The translations under genes and the position numbers were made by a program. Shown here in pieces: positions 25,662 through 35,451 of a DNA stretch of 44,013 nt; position 1 is the first letter of the stretch; every line of letters begins with the position of its first letter. The stretch spans positions 1-44,013 of the forward strand of contig NZ_JADGEV010000032.1 in the NCBI RefSeq assembly GCF_016744175.1, written 5' to 3'. A model generated the notes under the pieces. The model was not told the origin of the DNA. It did not search any database and saw only the letters and a program-made list of their open reading frames with translations. This DNA is from Neptunomonas sp. (GTDB lineage: Bacteria; Pseudomonadota; Gammaproteobacteria; Pseudomonadales; Balneatricaceae).

Positions 25662-27452
25662 CTACTCCTCCAATAAAGTCTCTGGATTGAAGCCCATAAT
25701 TAATGACCCCCAGTGCTGTCCATTGATATAAATAGGGATAGACAAGTCATTTAGCACTTCTCCTGTATCACGAATAAAAGTTTGTAATAGGAATGGTGCT
25801 GTATGTGTTGCTCTACGTACTTCAGCACGATTACCTGCAAAAATACGGCGGTGGCGACTCTTAGCATTATCTATTGAAAAGTCACCCGTCAGCGCATGAG
25901 AAACTTTGCTGTGATGAGCGGGCACATAACCATTTTTATCAACAGCAATGGCATAAATAAACTCAGGCCGTTCGCTAATGAAACTGTCGAATAATGGACG
26001 AAGAGCCGCTTCATATGCCGTCACATAGCTCACATCAAACTGCTCCGGTTTTTGCCCCTCGTTAGTACGCTTATAATTAGTATCAAAGATATTTTGACCA
26101 TTTTCAGATAATAGAGCGATAGCATCAGTTGTTAAACTCACCCATCGTCGGCCGGCGGTAATCATACTTTCGAAGCCACCATATCCAATATTAAAGCGCG
26201 AAAGCAGCTCTTGAGTTTCTTCTGTTGCTAACTCCAGTTCGTTTGAATGTATTTGAGACTCATCCATCTCATGCTTTATTTCATGAGCGATGCTGGTAAT
26301 TTCCGTGACATGATCATTAGATTGTTTGTTCGTATTGGAAAGCTGATCAATTGCCGTACTAATTCCTGCCAACTCACTACTGACTAACTCAAAATCTTCT
26401 ATTAAACGTGTAAACTGTAAGTTCGTGTTTTCAATAAAGCCTTCGGTATTAAGCACATAGCTTTGTATGTTATCTGCACTGTTACGGGTATATTCAACCA
26501 GCCCGCCCATTTCATCTATATTTTTATCGATCTCTCGGGTGGCAACACTTACTTTTTTTGAAAGACTGCGAACCTCATCTGCCACAACGGCGAATCCCCG
26601 GCCAGCATCGCCTGCTCTTGCCGCTTCAATAGAAGCATTAAGTGCAAGCAAGTTTGTCTGCTCAGAGAACTCCTGCACCATTGTTAAAATATTAGTAATA
26701 TTATTTGAGTTTTCACTTAACTTTTGAACAGTATCTTGAAAACTACTAACCAACTCACGTATTGACCGGACTTGATCTAGCACCTTCATTAACTCATTTC
26801 CGGAGTTTCGTACATCGTTCATGTTAGAGCTGTTATGCTCATTAAGCATACCGGTACTTTTAGCAACCCCATCAATTGCACCCGTCGCTTCTTGACTTGA
26901 TACAAATACCAATTGAGCTTGCTCTTCTTGCCGGGTTACTGAAACGGATGCTTGCGATAATATTTTTTGTAAGCGAGTAGCACTCAACGCAACACTGACA
27001 CTTCTTCGCCTTGACTCAGAAATCATTTTTTTCAAGCTTTCTGAAAATTGATTATAACTGTCCGCCATATCAGCAATTTCATCATAAGTCTCTGACGGAA
27101 GTGTCGCGGAAATATCACCATCATTTTCTTTAATTTGTTTCAATACATGAGTAATGGAAAGTATGGGGCGCAAAAATAAATGGCGCATATAGAAAATACT
27201 AAACAACATAACCGCACCAGCTATAAGCATGGACGCAAAACTATAAGTTTTAAACTCTTCTAACTTTTCAACCAGCTGCGCCGTAGTCTTATCATCCAAA
27301 CCAAGTCCAATAATTAACTGGCTAAACTCATTTATATAAGAGTAACCAATTGTTAATAATATAAGGTAAGGGGTAAGAAGAAAAAGCACATTCCCTATTA
27401 CCTTTTTCGTTAAAGAATTAAAAAACATACGCTCAATCGTTTTATATAACAC
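25662..27452 (-). CDS. Methyl-accepting chemotaxis protein with C-terminal sensor domain
   Basis: 596 residues. TM helices are near 18-40 and 70-90, with only a short periplasmic loop of about 30 residues between them. HAMP follows at about 91-145, and the signalling hairpin has the conserved tip [18 protein letters not shown] near 264-281. After the signalling region comes a C-terminal domain (about 430-590) with [11 protein letters not shown] and [19 protein letters not shown], which resembles the PAS/Cache-like sensor found after the signalling domain in some MCPs. Ligand sensing is thus probably cytoplasmic. Start GTG at 27452; an ATG at 27428 is an alternative. Confidence 0.92.
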   Translation of the reverse strand: MLYKTIERMFFNSLTKKVIGNVLFLLTPYLILLTIGYSYINEFSQLIIGLGLDDKTTAQLVEKLEEFKTYSFASMLIAGAVMLFSIFYMRHLFLRPILSITHVLKQIKENDGDISATLPSETYDEIADMADSYNQFSESLKKMISESRRRSVSVALSATRLQKILSQASVSVTRQEEQAQLVFVSSQEATGAIDGVAKSTGMLNEHNSSNMNDVRNSGNELMKVLDQVRSIRELVSSFQDTVQKLSENSNNITNILTMVQEFSEQTNLLALNASIEAARAGDAGRGFAVVADEVRSLSKKVSVATREIDKNIDEMGGLVEYTRNSADNIQSYVLNTEGFIENTNLQFTRLIEDFELVSSELAGISTAIDQLSNTNKQSNDHVTEITSIAHEIKHEMDESQIHSNELELATEETQELLSRFNIGYGGFESMITAGRRWVSLTTDAIALLSENGQNIFDTNYKRTNEGQKPEQFDVSYVTAYEAALRPLFDSFISERPEFIYAIAVDKNGYVPAHHSKVSHALTGDFSIDNAKSRHRRIFAGNRAEVRRATHTAPFLLQTFIRDTGEVLNDLSIPIYINGQHWGSLIMGFNPETLLEE

Positions 27453-27641
27453 GTGCTTAATCTCGTTTAATTATTATTAGTTACGACCTCATCAACAAAT
27501 ATGAACAAAAAGTTAATGTTAAAACAAGTGTAGCAGAGCTTTTCAGTAAGAATTCAGTGTTTCGACAAGTTAAGACTAAAAATGCATCTACCACTACTTA
27601 AGTACCATCAGGCACCACAGATATAGCCCTGTGAAAAAGCA

Positions 27642-28364
27642 TCACCGCCACCGAAGCCACACACCTCTTTCTTTAAAATAATTACGCCACTGTTTATAAT
27701 GCGGGCAATGAAGATTCACTTTTTGCCAAAAAAAAGGAGAGTGATTAAACTCTTCAAGATGACATAGCTCATGAATTATGACGTAATCTATCGCTGCAGA
27801 GTCAGCCATCATTAGACGCCAATTTAAAATTATTTCTCCCTTTGCTGAACAACGCCCCCACATACTTTTATAGTTTCCTATACACACCGTCGCTGGATAA
27901 AGGCCTATTTTTTTAGCTATTTCAAAGGTACGCGGGATTAAATAATCTTCAGCAACATTAACTAGCCATTGCTGCAAGAGCTCATCTATTACATTTGCGA
28001 GTGGCCGGCGAGTGTGCACATTGAGATTTACCTCAAAACATTCATGCTCAAAACAAACAGCACTCCTCGCTTTGCTCTTTCTCATAATGACAGGGAATTC
28101 ATGCCCTCGAAATGTAACATTGCCCGAGTCGTGTGGGTTAATTTGATAACTATCCTGCCTTATTAACTGTTTTGATAGGTGTCTTACTATCCAAGAGTAA
28201 CGCTGCTTTATTAACCCTTGAATCCAAAGATCTGGCGTACCAGCAGGCACACGGACAGTTACTTTTCCCTGTTTAATCTCAACAGACGCAGTTCTGCGAC
28301 GCGGACTATGCACAACAACCGGTACAAACTCCTGTCCATCGACAACAATAGGACAGTAGGTCAA
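27642..28364 (-). CDS. YgjP-type M48-like metallopeptidase domain protein (DUF45)
   Basis: 240 residues with the zinc motif H198-ELC-H202 followed by EEFNHSPFFWQ, and the family block YKSMWGRCSAKGEIILNWRLM. E. coli YgjP has been linked to UTP pyrophosphatase activity; protease activity has not been shown for the family as far as I know. The TTG start at 28364 overlaps the upstream TGA as TTGA, with GAGG six bases before, which points to translational coupling with the transglutaminase gene. It closes the moxR cluster. Confidence 0.88.
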   Translation of the reverse strand: MTYCPIVVDGQEFVPVVVHSPRRRTASVEIKQGKVTVRVPAGTPDLWIQGLIKQRYSWIVRHLSKQLIRQDSYQINPHDSGNVTFRGHEFPVIMRKSKARSAVCFEHECFEVNLNVHTRRPLANVIDELLQQWLVNVAEDYLIPRTFEIAKKIGLYPATVCIGNYKSMWGRCSAKGEIILNWRLMMADSAAIDYVIIHELCHLEEFNHSPFFWQKVNLHCPHYKQWRNYFKERGVWLRWR

Positions 28365-30391
28365 CTGAACGCCTCATAATACTCTGATTTATTCAGCCGT
28401 TTAATATTTCCTCTTAATTTTCGCCCTAACGAGAGAAACACTTTCGTGTCATTCTCATTTTGGAATTCTGGTGTGGTATACCGCATTTGATGATAAAGAT
28501 CGCTCCACTGTCTTAACTGAAATTCAAGCTCGGGAATTACCACCGTTATGCGCTGACTATACCCGGCTACTGTTTCATCTAGTCCGCGTGCCAACGTTAT
28601 AGAGACTCCAGCTAAGGCAGCTGATATGGCAACTACTTCTTGGTCAAGCTCATTCACTTCACGATAAGGCGTTTTTAATAGCCTCCAAATGACAAATGAA
28701 AGAACAGCACCAACAGGAATGAAAAGGAGTAAAAGCATTTTCAATATACTGATTTTACCAAACCAGTCCTGTAAAAGATTACTTTGCACTTCATGATAAC
28801 CTAGTACCCACTTATGCCAGCTATAGTTCAAAGCATCATAACGAAGGTTCCATTTTTTTAGCCATTGAAAGTTTTGCTGGAGTCGATAAATAGCCAGTGA
28901 ATCTTCTGCCATAAATTCCGGCGCGTCAGAAAATAACTGATCAAAAGGCAATGACACTCTTTCCGGCGCAACCGCCGCAGTCGGATCCAACCTCACCCAA
29001 CCTTTACCGTCTAACCACACCTCCACCCATGCATGAGCTTCATATTGTCGTATCAACATATACTTTTCATAAGGGTTCCACTCCCCCCCTAAGTACCCGG
29101 CTACTACGCGAGTTGGTATACCTGCCAACCTAAGGGAATAAGCAGTGGCGTTTGCAAAGTGCTCACAAAAGCCTTCTTGAGTAGAAAATAAAAACTGGTC
29201 TACTCGGTCTCCCGAAAGCCTTTGAGGGGACAAGGTATAACTAAATTCTTTGTTAAAACGTTCCCAAAGTGCTGAAATTTTCTGCTCTGCTGATAACCCT
29301 GCTCTTGTCCATTCATTCACCATTTTCCTCGTCATAGGGTTCCCCCTACTCGGTACATCTAAATACAGAGACCTGTTAATCAAAGCCCTACCATCATAAC
29401 TACGTGATAAATCAGCTTTAGCCTGATAGAACAACCTTTCAAAAACAGGCGAAGCCGCTCTAAAGGTTCCATCTCTCAACCGGAGAACTCCTGGGGAAGG
29501 ATTACCACTCGGATAGTCCAAAGCAAATAACCATGTGTTAGCAGAAGGCTCAGCGATCACTTGATAATCAACAAGGTTTGTTTTAGTCGTGTTTACCTGC
29601 CTATTTCCAACACTTTCTTTTTCCATAGACCAGCGCGTGCCATCAAACTTAGAATAAGTCATCACTCGCCAATAACGCTGCGAATTTACTGGAGGGGCAT
29701 CAGTAGAAAAACTAACGCGAAATGCAGCCTCTCCAGACCGAGCCAACTGACTGATGTTTCCTGGCTGCATAGAATCAGACAACCCCGTTTTTGCAACTGA
29801 GTTTTGAAACTGCATACTCCATAAGGGGGCTATTCTTGGAAAAATCAAAAACAAGATGAGCATCAAAGGAACAGATTGAAGCAGTATCAACATGCTTTTC
29901 TTCAGAGGGTAAAAGAATTCCGCTGTTTCATTCGACTGATGCATCACAATGAGTGCTGAAAAAACAACGGTAAGGGATGCCCCACCATAAATAGCCGCGG
30001 CAATTGATTGATTAAATAAAAATCCAACCGCCGCAATAAAACAAGCTACAAGCACTAGCACCCAGCCGTCGCGTCGTGTCCGTAACTCCAATACTTTTAG
30101 AATGGAACCCGCTATTAGTAACGAAGAGAGACCTGCTAAGCCTTTACTTGCTGAAGCATAAAGAAGCACGCCAACAATAACACCTAACACGACCAGTCTT
30201 CTTCCCCAGATGGAAAGCTCAGGGAGCTGGCGAACAAGGCCAACCCCAACCCAAGCAATAACACTCACCGCAATAACGGTTAACCAAAGGGGGACATAAG
30301 CCACTTGAGGTGCAATAACGACTAATAACATGATCATTAGCCATTTTTTTGAGGACGAAGATAATAACGAAATAGATTGTTGAATAGGCAT
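28361..30391 (-). CDS. tgpA: TgpA-type transglutaminase-like membrane protein (DUF3488)
   Basis: 676 residues: about six hydrophobic helices in 1-190, a periplasmic transglutaminase-like core with the triad C409 (GFCEHFA), H453 (EAHAWVEV) and D469 (RLDP), one more TM near 555-575, and a C-terminal cytoplasmic helical tail. It matches Pseudomonas TgpA, an inner-membrane protein with a periplasmic transglutaminase domain reported as important for viability there. GAGG lies seven bases before the ATG. The gene starts 2 bp after the DUF58 stop and overlaps the YgjP-type gene. Confidence 0.92.
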   Translation of the reverse strand: MPIQQSISLLSSSSKKWLMIMLLVVIAPQVAYVPLWLTVIAVSVIAWVGVGLVRQLPELSIWGRRLVVLGVIVGVLLYASASKGLAGLSSLLIAGSILKVLELRTRRDGWVLVLVACFIAAVGFLFNQSIAAAIYGGASLTVVFSALIVMHQSNETAEFFYPLKKSMLILLQSVPLMLILFLIFPRIAPLWSMQFQNSVAKTGLSDSMQPGNISQLARSGEAAFRVSFSTDAPPVNSQRYWRVMTYSKFDGTRWSMEKESVGNRQVNTTKTNLVDYQVIAEPSANTWLFALDYPSGNPSPGVLRLRDGTFRAASPVFERLFYQAKADLSRSYDGRALINRSLYLDVPSRGNPMTRKMVNEWTRAGLSAEQKISALWERFNKEFSYTLSPQRLSGDRVDQFLFSTQEGFCEHFANATAYSLRLAGIPTRVVAGYLGGEWNPYEKYMLIRQYEAHAWVEVWLDGKGWVRLDPTAAVAPERVSLPFDQLFSDAPEFMAEDSLAIYRLQQNFQWLKKWNLRYDALNYSWHKWVLGYHEVQSNLLQDWFGKISILKMLLLLFIPVGAVLSFVIWRLLKTPYREVNELDQEVVAISAALAGVSITLARGLDETVAGYSQRITVVIPELEFQLRQWSDLYHQMRYTTPEFQNENDTKVFLSLGRKLRGNIKRLNKSEYYEAFS

Positions 30392-30393
30392 AA

Positions 30394-31347
30394 TTACGCC
30401 TCTATTCCGTATAAAGCTAATTTTTTTAACACCTGATTGTTATGCCTATCTCCTATGGAAGGCTCCAACTCCACATCAGGTAACCGCAATCCATATGGAG
30501 TGTGTTTTGACGACAGTTCTAACGCCCAGTAGCTCATACACGATAAGCGCTGCTCTATTGTTAATTCTGGCCATGCGCCCCAATCAAGCCACAATTCATC
30601 ACTGGAGCTGCCCTGATATTCCTTCACTTGTAAACCAAATCCTTTAGCATAGGCTTTCCAGGCAATACTATTTTTAGGCGCACCTGGGTAATAAGGTTTC
30701 AATGCCTCATACTCTTCGTCACCATGAACACCCACCAAATTATTATGACCATCACTCCCTGTAGAAGATGCTAACGCCCCCCCTACTATCGGTTGCGGAT
30801 ATACCAATACAGTTTGGTCAAAACGGAGCCAACTCCACGCTTGAAACAAACCAAGCGGAAATAAAGAGTTAATATGAACCAGCTCTGCACGCTGCCAACC
30901 CCGTTGTGAACAGAGATAGGGGACCTCAACATTTTTCGGTACATTAGCAACGACATTCACTGTCTGAATCTCATGATGAGAAAATCGCAGGCATAATTGA
31001 TGCATATCGCGCTCAGAATTCAGTTGATAGCGAAAATATGCCCTTTCTCCTGAAAAAGCGGGTTCTGTCGTTAAAGCAGATATATTCAACCCTGATAAGT
31101 TTGCATAAGTGTGCAATATAGCCGTGATAAATAACGACAACAGCATAAAACACACGGCATAAGCCAAGTTATTTTGATAGTTAACTGCTAATAATAGAAT
31201 CAAAAGCACTACAATTAAATAAGCCGCTCCTGCATAGGTAGGCAAAATAAATATACGATTCTGAGTTAGTTTAACGGTTCGCTGCGCAGGATAGCGGTTA
31301 ACCAACCAAGATTTTATTTTGCCTGTGACGCGCTTATTTTTTCTCAT
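30394..31347 (-). CDS. DUF58 domain protein of the MoxR cluster
   Basis: 317 residues with two adjacent N-terminal membrane helices (about 38-75) and a C-terminal DUF58 region whose conserved block appears as YPGAPKNSIAWKAYAKGFGLQVKEY. DUF58 proteins resemble von Willebrand A domains and work with MoxR AAA+ ATPases. The metal-site residues are not obviously all retained. The 2-bp gaps to moxR and tgpA imply one transcript. Confidence 0.9.
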   Translation of the reverse strand: MRKNKRVTGKIKSWLVNRYPAQRTVKLTQNRIFILPTYAGAAYLIVVLLILLLAVNYQNNLAYAVCFMLLSLFITAILHTYANLSGLNISALTTEPAFSGERAYFRYQLNSERDMHQLCLRFSHHEIQTVNVVANVPKNVEVPYLCSQRGWQRAELVHINSLFPLGLFQAWSWLRFDQTVLVYPQPIVGGALASSTGSDGHNNLVGVHGDEEYEALKPYYPGAPKNSIAWKAYAKGFGLQVKEYQGSSSDELWLDWGAWPELTIEQRLSCMSYWALELSSKHTPYGLRLPDVELEPSIGDRHNNQVLKKLALYGIEA

Positions 31348-31349
31348 TT

Positions 31350-32258
31350 TTAACCCAGCACATCTACCTGAGAAAGTATATTGTGAGCAGAACCCGACTC
31401 ACTATCACCTCTCATTAATAAACGATGCTCTACCACGGGCGAAAATACCTGCTGAACATCATCTGGCATTAAGAAATCACGCCCTGACATATAAGCCCAG
31501 GCTTTGGCTGCTTGTATAAGCGCCAATGCTCCACGCGGTGAAATACCTAAAACAACCTCGTCTGAATCCCGGCTAAATTGTGCCAAACGCTGTATATACC
31601 CCAACACAGCATCAGAAACGGACACTTGAGCACACGCATTCTGTAATTGAGTCAATAATGTACTGTCTATGCAAACCGGTAACTGCTCAATATCTCGTCG
31701 AGTATCTCCGTGCTTTAACAACTCTCTTTCGGTATGAGGGTCAGGATACCCTAAGGAGATACGCATTAAAAAACGGTCAAGTTGTGACTCTGGCAAAGGA
31801 AATGTACCAAATTGGCTAATAGGGTTCTGTGTTGCTATTACGAAAAATGGCGCGGGAAGCTTTCGTGTAACCCCCTCTGATGACACTTGCCCTTCCTCCA
31901 TCGCTTCAAGTAATGCACTTTGAGTTTTGGCTGTAGAACGGTTTATCTCATCAGCCAATAAAAGTTGAGTGAAAATAGGGCCTGGGTGATAGGTAAAACA
32001 GCTTGTTTTTTGATCAAATATTGCCCCACCTAAAATATCAGCCGGCAGCATGTCGCTCGTGAACTGCACTCTGCGATAGTCCAAACCAAAGACATGAGCA
32101 AGTGTTTGAGCTAACGTGGTTTTACCCATTCCTGGAAGGTCTTCAATAAGCAAATGCCCTTTTGCCAACATACATGCAACAGCTAGCCTGACAACTTCAT
32201 CTTTTCCTAAAACAACTGAAGATACGACACTAACCAGTTGTTCAATTCTGTCACGCAT
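31350..32258 (-). CDS. MoxR family AAA+ ATPase
   Basis: 302 residues. Walker A is in DLPGMGKTTLAQ and Walker B in LLLADEINRS; further MoxR marks are ATQNPISQFGTFPLPESQLDRF and the lid domain GISPRGALALIQAAKAWA. MoxR ATPases act as chaperone-like remodelers with DUF58/VWA partners, the next gene here. AGGGG lies just before the ATG. This is the first gene of the four-gene operon moxR-DUF58-tgpA-ygjP, and its promoter should lie between 32259 and 32366. Confidence 0.94.
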   Translation of the reverse strand: MRDRIEQLVSVVSSVVLGKDEVVRLAVACMLAKGHLLIEDLPGMGKTTLAQTLAHVFGLDYRRVQFTSDMLPADILGGAIFDQKTSCFTYHPGPIFTQLLLADEINRSTAKTQSALLEAMEEGQVSSEGVTRKLPAPFFVIATQNPISQFGTFPLPESQLDRFLMRISLGYPDPHTERELLKHGDTRRDIEQLPVCIDSTLLTQLQNACAQVSVSDAVLGYIQRLAQFSRDSDEVVLGISPRGALALIQAAKAWAYMSGRDFLMPDDVQQVFSPVVEHRLLMRGDSESGSAHNILSQVDVLG

Positions 32259-32366
32259 AATTAACCCCTATCTGATGCATAAATATTAAGTACAGCGCTT
32301 TATCATTCTCAATTAAAACTAAGTGTAGTGCTATCTAGGAGGCAAAGCCTGAAAAATTAGACAAAA

Positions 32367-32390
32367 AAAACGCAGCTTCAGCTGCGTTTT
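32367..32390 (-). terminator. Terminator of slyD
   Basis: Perfect 10-bp stem AAAACGCAGC / GCTGCGTTTT with a 4-nt loop; on the minus strand it is followed by a run of eight T's. It separates slyD from the moxR operon. Confidence 0.9.
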
Positions 32391-32408
32391 CTTCGATCAC
32401 AACAAGGC

Positions 32409-32891
32409 TTAGTGATGATGACCACCTTCACCATGTACATGTCCGTGAGAAACCTCTTCCTCAGTTGCAGCACGTACTTCCATCACCTCTACAGCAAAGG
32501 TCAAGGTCTGTCCTGCTAGAGGGTGATTACCGTCTAAAGTAATACCGTCTTCTTCTACATTCATTACAGTCACTGGTTGTTCACCCCATGGGGCCTGCGC
32601 CATAAACTGCATACCAGGCTGAATATCTTCTACACCCTGAAAATTTTCGTGGTCAACTTTCTGTACGAGCTCGTCACGCAATGGGCCGTATGCCTGTTCA
32701 GGCTCAACGGTTACTTCCAACTTGTCACCAACCTGCTTGCCTAACAACGCATTTTCCAAACCTGGGATAATATTACTCGCACCACCCAAGTAAGCTAAAG
32801 GCTCTTGACCCTGGGAAGAATCCAGCACTTCACCTTCGCTATTTGTCAGTGTGTAATGAATGGTAACAGCTGAATTTTCAGCAATCTGCAT
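32409..32891 (-). CDS. slyD: FKBP-type peptidyl-prolyl isomerase SlyD
   Basis: 160 residues: FKBP halves flanking an insert-in-flap chaperone domain (about 70-125), with the SlyD-specific HPLAGQTLTFAVEV and ATEEEVSHGHVHG. The last 13 residues are His-rich (HGHVHGEGGHHH), a shorter version of the nickel-binding tail of E. coli SlyD. It is a cytoplasmic proline isomerase/chaperone involved in nickel delivery to hydrogenase and Tat substrate folding. The ATG at 32891 has GGAG six bases upstream; the frame opens four codons earlier without support. Confidence 0.94.
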   Translation of the reverse strand: MQIAENSAVTIHYTLTNSEGEVLDSSQGQEPLAYLGGASNIIPGLENALLGKQVGDKLEVTVEPEQAYGPLRDELVQKVDHENFQGVEDIQPGMQFMAQAPWGEQPVTVMNVEEDGITLDGNHPLAGQTLTFAVEVMEVRAATEEEVSHGHVHGEGGHHH

Positions 32892-33186
32892 GAGAAACTC
32901 CAAAGAAAAAATTAATAGATAAACGGAGGCCCAGAATATGTCGTCAGATCATCAACAAACCCAAAATATCCGTATTTAAATCAGGCGTAATCCTAACCCG
33001 CAGGTGTACAAACGTCCAGCTTGATACAGCTGATATGACCTATCAAAAGCAGGAAATTAAGACAACTTTTAATTACTATATAAAAAATAGTGGTTTTAAC
33101 GTCAATAAATAGGAATTTTTCCTATCCTAATGCCAGTAATTTTTTAGTAATATGGACTTGATAGATTGATATAGGAATTTTTTGTT

Positions 33187-33417
33187 ATGGATAACATCTG
33201 CCCAGACTGCCAAAGCTTAATACAAAATAAGCACATAAAATCACATGAATTTTTGTCATTGATAAGCACGCTACCTAATAGCCAGCTATATAAGTGCACG
33301 TCATGCAGCGCATATCTGCATTGCTACGATCATCTATGGGAAGTATTGATTGAAGGTTACTATGGAAACATACCCGAAACTCCACCACTGGAGCAGCACG
33401 CACACGCGACAGGTTAA
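33187..33417 (+). CDS. Small zinc-ribbon protein, unknown function
   Basis: 76 residues with two CxxC pairs, C5/C8 and C37/C40, a zinc-ribbon pattern, and several His. The start is supported by AGGA about ten bases before the ATG, and a strong terminator follows the stop, so it is a monocistronic unit. No family is recognised. The upstream DNA contains an inverted repeat ATAGGAA/TTCCTAT at 33109-33125 that could be an operator. Confidence 0.7.
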   Translation: MDNICPDCQSLIQNKHIKSHEFLSLISTLPNSQLYKCTSCSAYLHCYDHLWEVLIEGYYGNIPETPPLEQHAHATG

Positions 33418-33442
33418 TCTCCCCCCCTACATTTACAGTAAT

Positions 33443-33471
33443 AAAAAGCCGCTTTTGTAAAGCGGCTTTTT
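33443..33471. terminator. Bidirectional terminator between zinc-ribbon gene and apeB
   Basis: Perfect 13-bp repeat AAAAAGCCGCTTT / AAAGCGGCTTTTT with a TGT loop, between convergent genes. Confidence 0.92.
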
Positions 33472-33494
33472 GTTTGGTGAGATACCGCGGTATT

Positions 33495-34784
33495 TTATAC
33501 CTGTTCTAATTCATAAAACCGATTAAACACACGGATAGTATTAATAAGGTCTTCGGTACCCGCCAGCTCCCTAATAGAATGCATGGCCCACTGAGGTACG
33601 CCAATATCAAGGGTTCTCACACCAATTTCTGCCGAGGTAATGGGCCCAATAGTACTGCCACACCCCATGTCTGAGCGCACTACAAACTCTTGAACAGGAA
33701 CATTATCCAAAGCAGCTAACACACGAAACTGTGAACTAGTTACATCTGACGTCGCATAGCGCTGATTAGCATTAATTTTGATTACCGGCCCTTTGTTAAT
33801 GATTGGTCCATGGTTAGCATCATGCTTTTCAGAGAAATTAGGATGAATAGCATGTGCATTATCAGCAGATATCATCATTGAACGTGCGAGCATTCTATTC
33901 CGATTTTCCGGCTCAGGCAGAAGCCGTTCAAACAACTGCTCTAACATTGGCCCCTGAGCACCTGCTGCACTCATACTGCCAACTTCCTCATGATCATTGC
34001 ATACCAATACAACGCCTTCCTCACTCTTGGACTCAAGCAACGCTTCCATTCCCATAAAGCAACTCAGCAAATTATCCAATCTCGCTGAGGTAAGGAACTC
34101 TTGCTCTAATCCAACTAAGGCTGCTGGCTGCGTATCATATAAAGACAACTCATAATCCAAGACACGAGAAACATGCTTGCCTGAGTTCTCTAACTGCCTT
34201 TTCAATAGGCCTCTAAAGTCAGGCTTTTCATCAGCTTGCCCCATGACAGGCGGTAAAAAAGTCTGCGCATTAATCGCACGCCCGCTATTTGCCTCGCGAT
34301 CTAAATGAATAGCCAAGCTAGGAATCACTGCAACAGGATCCACAAAATTGACTAGCGCATCACTCAATTGACCAACGTCATCTATAAAGCTGACGCGGCC
34401 CGCTATTGAAAGATCCCTATCAAACCAGGGAGCCAATAAAACACCCCCATAAACTTCAACACCTAATTGAAAGTAACCATGTTTATGTATCTCAGGGTTA
34501 GGCTTAATCCGCAAACACGGTGAGTCGGTATGAGCACCAATCATCCTAAAACCTGACTCAGCTAATAGACGTGCTTTTGGCATTCTCCAAGCAACTATCG
34601 ATGAATCATTTCGTGTCACCATATAGCGCCCACCCGCTTCTAGATGCCAACAGTCTTTCTCATCAAGCATTTGATAACCGGCCTCCATAAAACGGCTAAC
34701 CATCTGCTGAACAGCATGAAATGGGGTTGGCGAGCTATTCAGAAAACTCATTAGGTTTTTCAGTGTGTTTTGATTTTTATTCAT
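33495..34784 (-). CDS. apeB: M18 family aminopeptidase
   Basis: 429 residues, the length of the Pseudomonas M18 enzyme. Metal and catalytic motifs of the family are in place: GAHTDSPCLRIKP, CNDHEEVGS, SADNAHAIHPNF and MGCGSTIGPI. It is a cytosolic dodecameric zinc aminopeptidase, probably favouring N-terminal Asp/Glu (family inference). The ATG at 34784 fits the family N-terminus; one at 34796 has a slightly better ribosome site. Either start lies inside the end of the FKBP gene, so translation is coupled. Confidence 0.93.
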   Translation of the reverse strand: MNKNQNTLKNLMSFLNSSPTPFHAVQQMVSRFMEAGYQMLDEKDCWHLEAGGRYMVTRNDSSIVAWRMPKARLLAESGFRMIGAHTDSPCLRIKPNPEIHKHGYFQLGVEVYGGVLLAPWFDRDLSIAGRVSFIDDVGQLSDALVNFVDPVAVIPSLAIHLDREANSGRAINAQTFLPPVMGQADEKPDFRGLLKRQLENSGKHVSRVLDYELSLYDTQPAALVGLEQEFLTSARLDNLLSCFMGMEALLESKSEEGVVLVCNDHEEVGSMSAAGAQGPMLEQLFERLLPEPENRNRMLARSMMISADNAHAIHPNFSEKHDANHGPIINKGPVIKINANQRYATSDVTSSQFRVLAALDNVPVQEFVVRSDMGCGSTIGPITSAEIGVRTLDIGVPQWAMHSIRELAGTEDLINTIRVFNRFYELEQV

Positions 34785-35304
34785 TTCCTGTCCCATTTGT
34801 TTCCAAAATCTCAAGTAACTCTACTTTAAAAACGAGCGTAGAATTTGCCGGTATATCTGTTGAAGGGCTGGTCGCACCGTAAGCATATTTAGAAGGGATA
34901 TACAGCATCCAAACATCGCCTTGCCTCATTTTCAACAAAGCTTGTTGCCAGCCTCTAATCACTTTTTTGAGGGGGAATGTAGAAGGCTGTCCTCTCTTAT
35001 AAGAACTATCGAAGACACTACCACTAACAAGCGTACCTTCATAATTAACGACAACTGAGCTTAGAAAGGTTGGTTGCTTTCCTGATCCATTTTTTAAAAT
35101 TTTGTATTGCACACCTGAAGGCAACACCATCACACCATCTTGCTTGAGATTTTCTTGTAAAAAGCTCTTACCTGCTTTGCTCGCATCATCATTCAGTGCT
35201 TTTTCCATCAGCTGTTGGCGAAAAGCCTCTTTTTCTGGGTCCTCTCCACAACCGCTGAGTACAAAACCAGAAACCAGCATTAACGAAACAAGTAGTAATT
35301 TCAT
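34777..35304 (-). CDS. FKBP-type peptidyl-prolyl isomerase lipoprotein
   Basis: 175 residues. The signal peptide ends in a lipobox (LSGC, Cys19), so the protein is a predicted lipoprotein with its folding domain in the periplasm. The C-terminal FKBP domain (about 60-168) has VNYEGTLVSGSVFDSS, VIRGWQQALLKM and YIPSKYAYG. The short N-terminal helical region resembles FkpA/Mip dimerisation segments but is reduced. AAGG precedes the ATG. It overlaps the M18 aminopeptidase by 8 bp although the two products act in different compartments. Confidence 0.92.
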   Translation of the reverse strand: MKLLLVSLMLVSGFVLSGCGEDPEKEAFRQQLMEKALNDDASKAGKSFLQENLKQDGVMVLPSGVQYKILKNGSGKQPTFLSSVVVNYEGTLVSGSVFDSSYKRGQPSTFPLKKVIRGWQQALLKMRQGDVWMLYIPSKYAYGATSPSTDIPANSTLVFKVELLEILETNGTGNE

Positions 35305-35451
35305 TTTTTACCTTAACTTATAAATAAATGATTAGAGTGATAATTTTACATTAGCCAGACCGATAGCTACACTCAGATTTAGGTGATCAGTGGAACAATT
35401 AATTAATCTACCTGTCATAACATTAATTAAAACAAAAGCAGATTAGATAAT

